From: CALDTK01 sp965213735
Lineage (GTDB): Bacteria; Bacteroidota; Bacteroidia; Chitinophagales; Saprospiraceae
Length of the DNA: 64,000 bases
Assembly: GCA_965213735.1 (NCBI GenBank)
Contig: CBDCAB010000006.1
Coordinates: 2,046,001 to 2,110,000 of the forward strand
Direction: 5' to 3'
Made by a program: the position numbers and the translations under genes. This document shows, piece by piece, positions 16,024-25,055 of the stretch. The notes below the pieces were generated by a model. That model did no database searches. It was not told the origin of the DNA and worked only from the letters and a program-made list of their open reading frames with translations. How positions within the stretch are numbered: the stretch's first letter is position 1; each line of letters starts with the position of its first letter.

Positions 16024-17559
16024 CTAGTGCTTAAAGTGGCGTATGCCAGTCTTGACCATCGCTACACCCAACTCGTTGGCTTTGTCGATACTGTCCTGAT
16101 CGCGCACCGAACCACCAGGCTGAATGATAGCCACGATGCCCGCTTCAGCAGCGATTTCAACACAATCGGAGAAGGGGAAAAAAGCATCACTCGCCATCAC
16201 TGCACCCGCCAGATCAAAATCGAAATTGCCTGCTTTGTCGATTGCCTGCTTGAGGGCATCCACGCGACTTGTCTGCCCACAGCCCATGCTGAGCAATTGC
16301 CGGTCGCGCACCAAGGCAATGGTATTACTCTTGAGGTGTTTGGCGCAGAGATTGGCAAACAGCAGGTCTGTTAGTTGGGCTTGGGTAGGCTCTGTGGTCG
16401 TCATCAATTTGATGTCGTCGATGGTGACGCGCCGCAGGTCAGCTTCTTGCATGAGTGTGCCGCCCAACATTGAGCGACGTTGCTGTGCAGGTCTGGCGAA
16501 GGTGTTGATATCGAGCAGGATGCGATTCTTCTTCTTTTTCAAGAGTTTCAAAGCCGCCTCGCTGTATCCTGGGGCAAGTACTACTTCGCAAAAGAGCTTG
16601 TGTACCTCGGTGGCCGTCGCCTCGTCGAGTTTGCGGTTGAAGACCAAGATGCCGCCGAAAGCCGAAACTGGATCGGCAGCGAGAGCAGCGTGCCAAGCCT
16701 CTACGAGTGTAGCCCGTGTAGCCGTACCGCAAGCATTGGTGTGCTTGAGGATGGCCACCGTCGGATCGGCTTCCACAAACTCGGCCATAAGTCCGAGAGC
16801 AGAATCGATGTCCACCAGATTGTTGTACGAGATGGCCTTACCGTGCAGCTGCTCAAACTGCTCGTCGAGGTCGCCAAAGAAAGTAGCCGACTGGTGCGGG
16901 TTTTCGCCGTAGCGTAGAGGAGTGGCTTTGCCTTCCACGGCAGGTGCTATGAGGTCTTTACCCGCCTGGTTGAGATCAGTAAAAAAGCCTTGAATAGCAG
17001 CATCATAGCTCGCTGACTCGGCAAAGGCCCGCAAGGCGAGTTGGCGCCGATCACTCATCGAAAGGGCACCATCTTGGTCTTTAAGCATCTTCACTACCGT
17101 GGCGTAACTGTCACGGTTGGGGACTATGGCTACATCAGCATAATTTTTTGCTGCGGCCCGGATGAGGCTGATGCCGCCAATGTCGATCTTCTCTATGATC
17201 TCGGCTTCACTGTCGGTGCTGGCGAGGGTATGGGCAAAAGGATAAAAATCCACGACTACCATGTCGATCTCTGGCAAATCGTGCTCTTTTAGCTGAGCTA
17301 GGTGCTCGGGCTCACGCCGCGCCAGAATGCCACCAAACACGGCTGGATGGAGCGTCTTCACGCGCCCATCGAGAATGCTCGGGTAGCCGGTAATGCTCTC
17401 CACTGCAATAACTTTGTGGCCCAGCTGCTCGATGTGCTTTTGCGTGCCGCCTGTGCTGTACATCTTCACCTTGCGTTTGGCGAGTTCGGCGACGAGCGGC
17501 TCCAGTCCATCTTTGTGGTACACAGATATGAGCGCGCTTTTGATTGGTCGAAGGTCCAT
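16024..17559 (-). CDS. purH: Bifunctional AICAR formyltransferase / IMP cyclohydrolase
   Basis: 511 residues, full length. The N-terminal MGS-like IMP cyclohydrolase domain is clear (SALISVYHKDGL, STGGTQKHIE, GRVKTLHPAVFGGIL). The C-terminal transformylase domain has the catalytic LKHTNACGTA. It ends DQDSIDKANELGVAMVKTGIRHFKH. It catalyses the last two steps of de novo IMP synthesis in the cytoplasm. It is followed by coaX with its ATG 28 bases downstream, and divergent from murF-alr. A CACATTTGCG sequence shortly before the ATG resembles the -7 promoter box with one mismatch. Confidence 0.97.
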   Translation of the reverse strand: MDLRPIKSALISVYHKDGLEPLVAELAKRKVKMYSTGGTQKHIEQLGHKVIAVESITGYPSILDGRVKTLHPAVFGGILARREPEHLAQLKEHDLPEIDMVVVDFYPFAHTLASTDSEAEIIEKIDIGGISLIRAAAKNYADVAIVPNRDSYATVVKMLKDQDGALSMSDRRQLALRAFAESASYDAAIQGFFTDLNQAGKDLIAPAVEGKATPLRYGENPHQSATFFGDLDEQFEQLHGKAISYNNLVDIDSALGLMAEFVEADPTVAILKHTNACGTATRATLVEAWHAALAADPVSAFGGILVFNRKLDEATATEVHKLFCEVVLAPGYSEAALKLLKKKKNRILLDINTFARPAQQRRSMLGGTLMQEADLRRVTIDDIKLMTTTEPTQAQLTDLLFANLCAKHLKSNTIALVRDRQLLSMGCGQTSRVDALKQAIDKAGNFDFDLAGAVMASDAFFPFSDCVEIAAEAGIVAIIQPGGSVRDQDSIDKANELGVAMVKTGIRHFKH

Positions 17560-17631
17560 GGCCGCAAATGTGCGTGTTTGTAGCTACAGTTTTGCGCCCG
17601 TTCCAAACACCGCTTAGCCACACCTCTAACG

Positions 17632-20025
17632 ATGATATACACACTCGACAAGGCTGCTAAAGTTGCTGGGGGTCAGGTCGTCGGTCCGGCGGGCAGTGCG
17701 CTCATCGAGTGTTGGGCTTACGATTCTCGCCTTCCGTTTCGGCGGCAAAGGGCTTGTTTTCTTGCATTGGCTGGACCTACGCGCAGTGGCAGCAGCTATG
17801 CGCATGAGCTGTACGAGCAAGGTGTCCGCCTGTTTTGCGTAAGCGAAAATGATGAGCTACAGCTACCCGAGCAGGCTACGCTGTGGCGTGTCGAGCATGT
17901 ATTGGATGCAATTCAGCAAGTCGCCGCTCACCGTCGCAGCAAGTTTAGTGGCGAAGTAGTGGGCATCACCGGCTCGAATGGCAAAACGATCGTGAAGGAG
18001 TGGCTGTACACGCTGCTAGGTGGGGCTGAGAATAATATTTACCGCAGTCCGCGGAGCTTTAATTCTCAGTTGGGTGTGGCGCTGAGTGTATTAGGCATAC
18101 CAGCTTTCGCCAAAACCGCAATTATCGAGGCGGGTATATCTAAGGGTGGAGAAATGGCTGCACTAGCCCGCATGATTGCCCCAACAATTGGAATCTTCAC
18201 CAACCTCGGCGATGCACATGATGCCGGCTTCGATGATCAACATCACAAACTGCGCGAGAAACACCAGCTATTTCAAACCTGTCGGGTGGTGGTGAGGCAG
18301 GCCGCAGACGATGAGCTTCCTCCGCGCATTCAGTGGACCACCTCGCCAAATCCGAGCGGAGCAGGCGTACAGGTGAGCTTTGAAGCAGGGAGACTTGTCA
18401 CAAAAGGTGAGGTGGCGCTCGACCTGCCGCTCCCCTACTCCAGCGATGCGCAGCGAGAAAATTTGGTGAATGCGGTGCTCGCAGCGAGTTACCTAGGTGT
18501 GGAGGCAGCGAAACTCGAGCAGGCCATCAGTCGCTTGCCAGCTCCTCAGATGCGCATGGCTGTTTCGCGTGGGCGACGTGGACTCAAACTGATCGATGAT
18601 AGCTACTCCAGCGACGCGAGTGGCCTGCACGCAGCACTCGACTTCTTTGCGCTTCGCCACCAGCCTCCTGCTACGGGTGCGGCCATTCTTGGAAGTCTGA
18701 CGCTCGACGATGAACTCGCTGCACAACTTATGAGTGCTGGTATCAGCAAGCTCGTTCTGGTGGGAGGAAGGGTAACGCTTGGGCCAATTGAGGGCTTGGA
18801 GGTAACGCAGGTCGACTCGGTGGCCGATGCACTTGCCGCCGCCGAAGTGATGGTACCCGATGGTGCAACGGTGTTAATAAAAGGTCCACGAGCCTTAGGC
18901 CTCGAAGTGCTCGCTACACAGCTACGGCAGCGGGCCCATGAGGTGCGTTTGGAGATTGACTTAGCTGCGCTAGCTCATAATATCGCAGCTTTTCGTGAGC
19001 GCTTGGCGGGAAGAACCAAGATTTGTGTGATGGTGAAGGCGCAGGCGTATGGCAGTGGCGGAGCTGAGATAGCACAGTTTTTTGAGCAGCGAGGTGTAGA
19101 TTATCTGGCTGTTGCGTACATCGATGAGGGAATCGAGTTGCGCAAGGCCGGTTCGACTTTGCCGATCATCGTCGGAAATGTAATTGCCGAGCAGCAGGCA
19201 CTCCTGCTGGAATATCAGCTAGAGCCTGAAGTCACGACTTTGGCTTTGCTGCAGTCCTATGCTGACACGCGTTTGCCCCTCCACCTCAAGCTCGATACAG
19301 GTATGCACCGCCTCGGCTTTGACGTGACGGGTAGCGACAAAGCAGAGTTTGAAGCCCTGCTCGAGGAGCTGGCCAGCGGGCGCTATAAGGTCAAGAGCAT
19401 CTTTAGCCACTTGAGTGCGAGTGATGATCCTGCTGCTGACGAGTTTTCGCGAAAGCAGCACGAGAAGCTAAAGCATGCTGCAGCGCGTATCGAAACCGTC
19501 CTTGGCTACCAGCCGATGCTCCACTTGCTCAACAGTGCCGGGGCTTGGCGGCTGCCAGCACTCCAGGAGGATATGGTGCGCCTGGGCATTGGAATTTATG
19601 GAATTGGTCTAGAAACCATCGCTCCTGGAGTGCTCGAGCCGGCTCATCGACTGGTGGCGCAGCTGATACAGATCAAGTATGTTGGTGCGGGCGAGGTAGT
19701 GGGTTATAATCTCGGTGGCAAAGCTCCGGTTGATCGGCGGATCGGGGTAGTGAATATCGGCTACGCGGATGGACTACGTAGGCAAGCGGGCAACGGTCGC
19801 TATAGTTTTCATCTGGCAGGAAATTATGCCCCGACGGTAGGGACAGTGTGCATGGATTTCTGCATGATCGACCTGCGTGATTGTCCGCTGGCACAAGTGG
19901 GTGATGAGGTAGAAATTTTTGGCCAGCGCCAGGGAGTATGGGTTTTGGCGAAAGCCTACGACACGATAGCCTATGAAGTCTTTACCGGAATAGGACAGCG
20001 CGTCCGCAGGCTCTACTACAGCTAA
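17632..20025 (+). CDS. murF-alr: Fused MurF ligase / alanine racemase
   Basis: 797 residues joining two peptidoglycan enzymes. Residues 1 to about 430 are MurF-like, with the ATP loop GITGSNGKT and NSQLGVALSVLG. Residues about 437-797 are alanine racemase: EIDLAALAHNI, the PLP lysine in MVKAQAYGSG, GIGIYGIG and the catalytic tyrosine region VGTVCMDFCMIDL. MurF adds D-Ala-D-Ala to UDP-MurNAc-tripeptide and Alr supplies D-alanine. The fusion is common in Bacteroidota. Note ITGSNGKTIVKEW, where most MurF proteins have GKTTVKE. Two motif copies are inside (AFAKTA and VLAKAY). Confidence 0.95.
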   Translation: MIYTLDKAAKVAGGQVVGPAGSALIECWAYDSRLPFRRQRACFLALAGPTRSGSSYAHELYEQGVRLFCVSENDELQLPEQATLWRVEHVLDAIQQVAAHRRSKFSGEVVGITGSNGKTIVKEWLYTLLGGAENNIYRSPRSFNSQLGVALSVLGIPAFAKTAIIEAGISKGGEMAALARMIAPTIGIFTNLGDAHDAGFDDQHHKLREKHQLFQTCRVVVRQAADDELPPRIQWTTSPNPSGAGVQVSFEAGRLVTKGEVALDLPLPYSSDAQRENLVNAVLAASYLGVEAAKLEQAISRLPAPQMRMAVSRGRRGLKLIDDSYSSDASGLHAALDFFALRHQPPATGAAILGSLTLDDELAAQLMSAGISKLVLVGGRVTLGPIEGLEVTQVDSVADALAAAEVMVPDGATVLIKGPRALGLEVLATQLRQRAHEVRLEIDLAALAHNIAAFRERLAGRTKICVMVKAQAYGSGGAEIAQFFEQRGVDYLAVAYIDEGIELRKAGSTLPIIVGNVIAEQQALLLEYQLEPEVTTLALLQSYADTRLPLHLKLDTGMHRLGFDVTGSDKAEFEALLEELASGRYKVKSIFSHLSASDDPAADEFSRKQHEKLKHAAARIETVLGYQPMLHLLNSAGAWRLPALQEDMVRLGIGIYGIGLETIAPGVLEPAHRLVAQLIQIKYVGAGEVVGYNLGGKAPVDRRIGVVNIGYADGLRRQAGNGRYSFHLAGNYAPTVGTVCMDFCMIDLRDCPLAQVGDEVEIFGQRQGVWVLAKAYDTIAYEVFTGIGQRVRRLYYS
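18101..18116 (-). repeat. Dispersed motif copy (16 of 17)
   Basis: CAGCTTTCGCCAAAAC on the plus strand, inside murF-alr, read as AFAKTA. Confidence 0.75.
19942..19955 (+). repeat. Dispersed motif copy, perfect 14-base core
   Basis: GTTTTGGCGAAAGC near the 3' end of murF-alr, read as VLAKAY. Confidence 0.75.
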
Positions 20026-20040
20026 TAGGGCAAGGCTGGC

Positions 20041-20066
20041 TTGGCAGACAATATCTTGTAATTTTG
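20041..20066 (+). promoter_or_regulatory. Candidate promoter of the periplasmic PPIase operon
   Basis: TTG at 20041-20043 and TAATTTTG (exact TAnnTTTG) at 20059-20066, followed by CGCC, just after the murF-alr stop. The spacer of 15 is shorter than the usual 17-23, so the -33 part is doubtful. The leader to the first gene is about 110 bases and holds two small hairpins. Confidence 0.45.
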
Positions 20067-20176
20067 CGCCGCTTTAGGTTCAGCAACTCGTTGAGCTTTC
20101 CCGTAAGTGCGGGACGTAGCTTGCCAAGATTACTGGTGATGCGAGAAGCTCGTATGTGTTTGACCAAATCAAGCGA

Positions 20177-22153
20177 ATGATTAAGAACTTAAGTGTTGCA
20201 GCCGTGGTGCTGCTGGTAGGTGTGGCGCAGCAAAGTGTTGCCCAAGCGAGTGAAGAAACACTGTTTACCGTCGGCAATGAGCCGGTGAGCGTTGAGGAGT
20301 TCGATTATATCTACGCCAAGACCAATGGCGACTCTGCGACCTACTCGCGCGAATCCCTCCAGGAGTACCTCGACCTCTACAAGCGCTTTAAGCTCAAGGT
20401 GGCCAAGGCCAAGGAAATGGGACTCGACACAGTGCCAGCACTTCAGCAAGAACTTGCGGGCTACCGCCGTCAGCTTGCGGATAGCTATCTCGTCGATCAA
20501 GAGGTGACCGAGCCAATGGCACGCGAGCTGTGGAATCGCCAGCAAGAGGATGTGAATGTGCTGCACATCGCCGTAAATCTTCCGAAAATGGGAGAGGACA
20601 CAACAGCCGCTTACGAAAAAGCAGAGGCAGCCTACGAGCGCATCAAGCGTGGTGACATGTGGGGCGAAGTGGCACGCGATCTTTCTGATGATCCCTCCGC
20701 GAAGCGCAATGCTGGAGAGGTAGGCTACGTCACGGCACCACTCCCTGAAGGGCTCTATGCCTTGGAAAACGCCGTATACCACACCCCGCTGGGCAGCGTG
20801 AGCCCTATCGTTCGATCAGACAAAGCCTACCACATCGTTAAAGTGCTCGACCGCCGCCCGGCACGAGGAGAAGTAGAAGCTGCTCATATCTTTTTGCGCA
20901 AGCCCAAAGAAGGCGGCGACAGCGAGGTGAAGGCGCGCATCGATAGCATCTACCGTGCACTCGAAGCAGGAGCTGAATTCGATGACTTGGCCCGGGAGCT
21001 AAGCGAGGATACACGTTCGGCGCCACGCGGGGGCTATATCGGGTTTTTTGGCATCAATCGCTATGAAAAAGCACTTGAAGACTCAGCATTTGGCATTGAG
21101 GAAGATGGCGCCTATGCTGAGCCGATCGAGACCCGCGTGGGCTGGCACATTGTGAGGCGAGTGAGCCGCCGCACACCCGGCACGTGGGCTGACTCTCGAC
21201 AAGGACTGATGACGCGCATCAAGCGGATGCCCCGCTTCCAGGATGGGCGCCGCGAAATGGTGAAGCGGCTACACAAAGACTACGACTTTACCGAAAATGC
21301 CAAGGTGCTGGATAACTACGTGCGTAGCCTACCCGACAGCTTTCTCAACTATCGCTGGCGGCCTGGCCCAGTTGACGATGTGATACTCTTTAGCTTTAAT
21401 GGCGATGATGGGCAGGTGAAGCTAGCCGATTTTACGGACTATTTGCGCCGCAACGCCAGCAAGCGCATTCGCATGGAGGGTGTGGCCAGTGTAGAGCAGG
21501 CCGCGCGGGCGCTGTACGAGGACTTTGTACTCGACCAAACTTTTGTGTATGCCGAGCGACGCCTCGACCAGGATAATCCTGCTTTTTACAACCTCATGCG
21601 GGAGTACCAAGAAGGCATTCTGCTCTTTGAAGCAACTAAGCAGAAGGTGTGGGATCAAGCTGGTCAGGACACCACTGGACTTAAGAAGTTCTACGCTGCA
21701 AATCAAGATGACTACATGTGGGATGAGCGCGTGCTGCTCGACGTGTACACCATCGATCAGGATCGGCAAGACGAGCTGTTTTCCCCGCTTGTCAAATATG
21801 CCCGCAAGCACAGCGCCGAGGAGGTCTTAGAAAAGTATAATGAAAGTGATTCTACTGCAGTGCGTCACCACACGCGTACAGTAGAGCGCGGGCGCGAGCC
21901 GAGTATCGACAAGATCGAGTGGAAGCGCGGCAATGCCTTAGCACCCGAGGTGGATACACGTACTAAAGAATTGCGCATTGGCGTCGTCCGCGAAACCATG
22001 TCGCCCGCCGTGAAGCGCCTGGATGAGGCCCGCGGCTATGTCATTGCTGATTATCAGGACGAGCTGGAGCGGCGGTGGGTAGCTGAGCTGGCCAGGCAAT
22101 ATCCTGTCCAAGTGAATGAGCAAGCCTTCGAATCACTCATCAAGCAGCCGTAA
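20177..22153 (+). CDS. Periplasmic peptidyl-prolyl isomerase with two PpiC domains
   Basis: About 658 residues from the ATG, giving a signal peptide MIKNLSVAAVVLLVGVAQQSVAQ; a GTG seven codons upstream is in frame but less likely. After an N-terminal SurA-like helical part (YIYAKTNGDSATYSRESLQEYLDLYKRFKLK) come two parvulin domains at roughly residues 105-230 (LHIAVNLP..GEVGYVTAPLPEG..YHIVKVLDRRP) and 230-340 (AAHIFLRKP..RGGYIGFFG..GWHIVRRVSRR). The long C-terminal part has no recognised domain. Likely role: folding and delivery of outer-membrane proteins. First of three co-directional PPIase-type genes; 20 bases before the next. Confidence 0.88.
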   Translation: MIKNLSVAAVVLLVGVAQQSVAQASEETLFTVGNEPVSVEEFDYIYAKTNGDSATYSRESLQEYLDLYKRFKLKVAKAKEMGLDTVPALQQELAGYRRQLADSYLVDQEVTEPMARELWNRQQEDVNVLHIAVNLPKMGEDTTAAYEKAEAAYERIKRGDMWGEVARDLSDDPSAKRNAGEVGYVTAPLPEGLYALENAVYHTPLGSVSPIVRSDKAYHIVKVLDRRPARGEVEAAHIFLRKPKEGGDSEVKARIDSIYRALEAGAEFDDLARELSEDTRSAPRGGYIGFFGINRYEKALEDSAFGIEEDGAYAEPIETRVGWHIVRRVSRRTPGTWADSRQGLMTRIKRMPRFQDGRREMVKRLHKDYDFTENAKVLDNYVRSLPDSFLNYRWRPGPVDDVILFSFNGDDGQVKLADFTDYLRRNASKRIRMEGVASVEQAARALYEDFVLDQTFVYAERRLDQDNPAFYNLMREYQEGILLFEATKQKVWDQAGQDTTGLKKFYAANQDDYMWDERVLLDVYTIDQDRQDELFSPLVKYARKHSAEEVLEKYNESDSTAVRHHTRTVERGREPSIDKIEWKRGNALAPEVDTRTKELRIGVVRETMSPAVKRLDEARGYVIADYQDELERRWVAELARQYPVQVNEQAFESLIKQP

Positions 22154-22173
22154 TTTTCAGCTTGAAGTTATCT

Positions 22174-23034
22174 ATGTATGGCATGGTTTGGCTGCTGGGC
22201 GTAGCTGCTGCTTCAGGCGTATTTACTAGCTGTGGGCCGAGCGAGCCAGCCGAAGATGCTGGAGCTGTACTTGCAGAGGTAGGTGACCAAAAGCTGTACC
22301 TGAGTGATGCTGCTTCACTGGTGGCTGCGGGCACTTCAGCTGCTGACAGCGTGGAGCTGATACGCCTGTACGTGGAACGCTGGACGCGGACTGCGGCGAT
22401 GCTCGATCGTGCGGAGCAACGCTTAGGCAGCGAGCCAGAAATCGAGCGCCTGGTGCGGGATTATCGAGCAAGTTTGTTGCTCGAGCGCTACCATCAGCAG
22501 TTGTTGGAGGCACGCGAACCTGTTGAAATCAGTGAAGTGGCGCTCGAGGAAGCGTACGCGCAGGCAGGGTCGGCTATGCGAGCAGATATGCCTTTGCTTC
22601 GCGCAACTTTAATTAAAGTGCCTGCACCTGTGCCAGACAAAGCAGAGTTTGAGTTGGCCTGGTACAGCCCTTCTGATGCAGATGCTCAGGCCTATTTGTC
22701 CACTTACGTAAAACAGCACGCGCAGTTGTCTTTGCTCGACAAGGATAAGTGGGTGGAGCTGGCGCAGCTCGAGTCGCTCTTACCTGGAGACAAGCTTAAT
22801 TTACCTCGAGAAGGCACGCGGGTGGTGAGAGATGACGGCTATGTGTACTACGTCCGCATCTTAGCCACCGTTAGTGCAGGTGAGCCGATGCCCTTGGCGT
22901 ACGTTCGTGACCGGCTGGTGAAGGCCCTGATGGAACAGCAGCAGGCGGCTTTCCTCAGCGAGATAAAAGAGCAAACGTATGCGGAAGCACGCAGGCGCAA
23001 TGAAATCAAAATCAACTTTGGCAATGCGGAATAA
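22174..23034 (+). CDS. SurA-like periplasmic lipoprotein without a parvulin domain
   Basis: About 286 residues. The ATG at 22174 gives a lipoprotein signal (VAAASGVFTSC); an upstream TTG in frame is not favoured. The remaining sequence is helical (AAMLDRAEQRLGSEPEIERLVRDYRASLLLERYHQQLLEAREPVEISEVALEEAY abbreviated here by position 70-125), as in the chaperone part of SurA, but the parvulin signature is absent. It lies between two PPIase genes and overlaps the next start by 11 bases. Probably a membrane-anchored chaperone helper for outer-membrane protein biogenesis, by context. Confidence 0.75.
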   Translation: MYGMVWLLGVAAASGVFTSCGPSEPAEDAGAVLAEVGDQKLYLSDAASLVAAGTSAADSVELIRLYVERWTRTAAMLDRAEQRLGSEPEIERLVRDYRASLLLERYHQQLLEAREPVEISEVALEEAYAQAGSAMRADMPLLRATLIKVPAPVPDKAEFELAWYSPSDADAQAYLSTYVKQHAQLSLLDKDKWVELAQLESLLPGDKLNLPREGTRVVRDDGYVYYVRILATVSAGEPMPLAYVRDRLVKALMEQQQAAFLSEIKEQTYAEARRRNEIKINFGNAE

Positions 23035-24409
23035 AACGAGCATACTTCTTCTTTTTCTGTGGACGCTTAGCGCGGTCGGGATCGCACAAGGTCCGCAAGT
23101 CATTGATCGTGTTATAGCTACAGTGGGTGGAGAGCTCGTGCTGTTGAGCGAACTCGAAGAGCAAATTGCGCTTATTCAGAGTCAGGAAGGCAAGGCGGTG
23201 AGTCAACGCGATCGCTGTGCAGTTTTTGAGCAGATACTTACGTCAAAACTGCTGGTTAATCAGGCCAAGCTCGATAGTATTGATGTTTCTGATGCAGATG
23301 TAGAGGCGCAACTCGATGCTCGCTTTGAACGCATACTCAACCTGATGAACAACGACCTCAAGCAATTCGAGGAGTATTATGGGCAAACGGTGAGTGAGGT
23401 GCGGGCACAGTTTCGGGATGATCTAAAGAATCAATTGCTCTCGGAGCGGATGCGGCAGAAGATTGTGGCTAATGCACGCATTACACCTGTTGAGGTGAAG
23501 ACCTTTTTTCAGCAGATACCCAAGGATTCGCTGCCCTACTTCAACAGTGAGGTAGAGCTGCGGGAGCTGGTTTATCGCCCGAAGGTTAATGCCGAGGAGC
23601 GCGCCGTCGCCCTCGAGCGCATAAACACGATTCGGGAATCGATTCTGACGGGCGGCGCTGATTTTGCGGAACTAGCTCGCAAGCAAAGTGATGATCCAGG
23701 CAGCGGTCGTGCGGGTGGTGATTTAGGTTGGGCTCCACGAGGCACATTTGTTCCAGCCTTTGAGGCTGCTGCGTACAGGCTCGATATTGGAGAAGTGAGT
23801 GAGGTGGTGGAGTCACAATTTGGCTACCACATTATCGAGCTTCTCGAGCGTAGAGGCAATCGAATTCGAGCTCGCCACATCCTAATCAAGCCGGCTATTG
23901 TCGCTGCCGACCTCGCGCTAGCGGAAGAGAAATTAGACAGCATCAGGTTGCAAATTGTACGTGACAGCATGTTGTTTCGAGAAGCTGTTGCGCGCTACGG
24001 AGATGAGCAGACACAGAGCTATTCCAATGGAGGTCGAATGACGAATCCAGCGACGGGAAGCACATTTTTTGAGATTGCTGATCTTGATCCGATAGCTTTT
24101 TTTGCTATTGACACCATGGATGTAGGTGATGTTTCGCGGCCTGTGCAATTTGAGGTACCTGGCAGTGGTGAGGTCATCTACAAACTGTACCAGTTGGATA
24201 CTCGCAGCCGCCCCCACCAGGCAAGCTTGCAGCTCGACTACAGTAAAATCCGCCAAGCTGCGGTAGAATCCAAGAAGAGCCTCATCCTCAATGATTGGGT
24301 GGAGCGCACTATCCGTTCGACCTTCATCAAGATTGATCGCTCGCTGGTTCGGGATTGCGAGTTAGAGGAGCGTTGGTTTTTGCAGGATGATGTAGCGGTG
24401 AGGCCTTGA
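23024..24409 (+). CDS. surA: SurA-type periplasmic chaperone / peptidyl-prolyl isomerase
   Basis: About 461 residues. The ATG overlapping the previous stop gives a short signal peptide (ILLLFLWTLSAVGIAQ); in-frame ATGs at 23000 and 22979 are alternatives. The SurA N-terminal chaperone motif VIDRVIATVGGELVLLSELEEQ is clear. Two parvulin domains follow, at about 160-260 (ELRELVYRP..GGDLGWAPRGTFVPAFE..FGYHIIELLERRG) and 265-370 (RARHILIKP..GGRMTNPATGS). It escorts unfolded barrels through the periplasm. Last gene of the three-gene operon; a long repeat region follows. Confidence 0.92.
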   Translation: MRNKTSILLLFLWTLSAVGIAQGPQVIDRVIATVGGELVLLSELEEQIALIQSQEGKAVSQRDRCAVFEQILTSKLLVNQAKLDSIDVSDADVEAQLDARFERILNLMNNDLKQFEEYYGQTVSEVRAQFRDDLKNQLLSERMRQKIVANARITPVEVKTFFQQIPKDSLPYFNSEVELRELVYRPKVNAEERAVALERINTIRESILTGGADFAELARKQSDDPGSGRAGGDLGWAPRGTFVPAFEAAAYRLDIGEVSEVVESQFGYHIIELLERRGNRIRARHILIKPAIVAADLALAEEKLDSIRLQIVRDSMLFREAVARYGDEQTQSYSNGGRMTNPATGSTFFEIADLDPIAFFAIDTMDVGDVSRPVQFEVPGSGEVIYKLYQLDTRSRPHQASLQLDYSKIRQAAVESKKSLILNDWVERTIRSTFIKIDRSLVRDCELEERWFLQDDVAVRP

Positions 24410-24830
24410 GGGCGGGGTTTCTTTGGCTGCGCCGTTTTTTGCTACGCGTTTTTTGGCTTCGCTTGTTTTTGTGGCTTCGCCGTTTTTGCTGTTTGGGGGG
24501 CTGTTCTTGTGGCTGTGCGGGGGTGATGGTATCGCAAGGTTCGCAAAGGGGGGCGGCTTCGCCGGTTTTGGCTTCGCTGTTTTTTGAGCTTCGCTTGTTT
24601 TTTGGCTTCGCCGTTTTTGCTGTTTAAGGGGCTGTTCTTGTGGCTGTGCGGGGGTGATGGTATCGCAAGGGGCGCAAGGGAGGGCGGCTTCGCCGGTTTT
24701 GGCTTCGCTGTTTTTTGAGCTTCGCTTGTTTTTTGGCTTCGCCGTTTTTGCTGTTTAAGGGGCTGTTCTTGTGGCTGTGCGGGGGTGATGGTATCGCAAG
24801 GGGCGCAAAGGGGGCTGGGGGCTAGATCAC
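24410..24830. repeat. 131-bp tandem repeat in a non-coding region
   Basis: CTGTTCTTGTGGCTGTGCGG recurs at 24501, 24632 and 24763, a period of exactly 131 bases, with nearly identical flanking sequence (GGGGTGATGGTATCGCAAGG, then a GGCTTCGCCGTTTTTG cluster). The first unit (24410-24500) is more divergent and is itself built of about 15-base GTTTTTTGGCTTCGC pieces. No convincing protein is encoded: reading frames through it give only Lys/Pro/Ala low complexity. The region from 24831 to 25055 holds no gene either, only a short unique stretch and a heptanucleotide array. Confidence 0.85.
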
Positions 24831-24910
24831 CATCAGTGGGCCGGTTAGGTCCACCATGTGTTCGGCCAGTTTGTGTGACCACGCAGTGGGCAGACGGGCT
24901 GGGGAAGAGG

Positions 24911-24953
24911 GGGTTGGGTGCTAGGTGCTGGGGGCTGGGTGCGAGGTGCTACC
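24911..24953 (+). repeat. G-rich heptanucleotide array
   Basis: About six 7-base units (GGGTGCT, AGGTGCT, GGGGGCT, GGGTGCG) between surA and the peptide transporter gene. Same class as the arrays beside scpA. A single extra unit pair lies at 24810-24825. Confidence 0.7.
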
Positions 24954-25055
24954 CAAACCTTTCATGCAGCGCAGCCCCAGCATGTGCTCGCAGCCTTCGG
25001 ATCGCAAACACGTTGCGCGCTTAAACACGCGCAACCTAACCTTTAGGTGCTACAA

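Noticed and set aside
24480..24810. Possible CRISPR array
   Set aside because: Units of 131 bases are almost identical throughout; there are no short repeats with unique spacers and no cas genes.
24442..24882. Open frame of about 146 codons on the minus strand through the 131-bp repeats
   Set aside because: Lys/Pro/Ala low complexity produced by the tandem repeat; no signal, no start context, no family resemblance.
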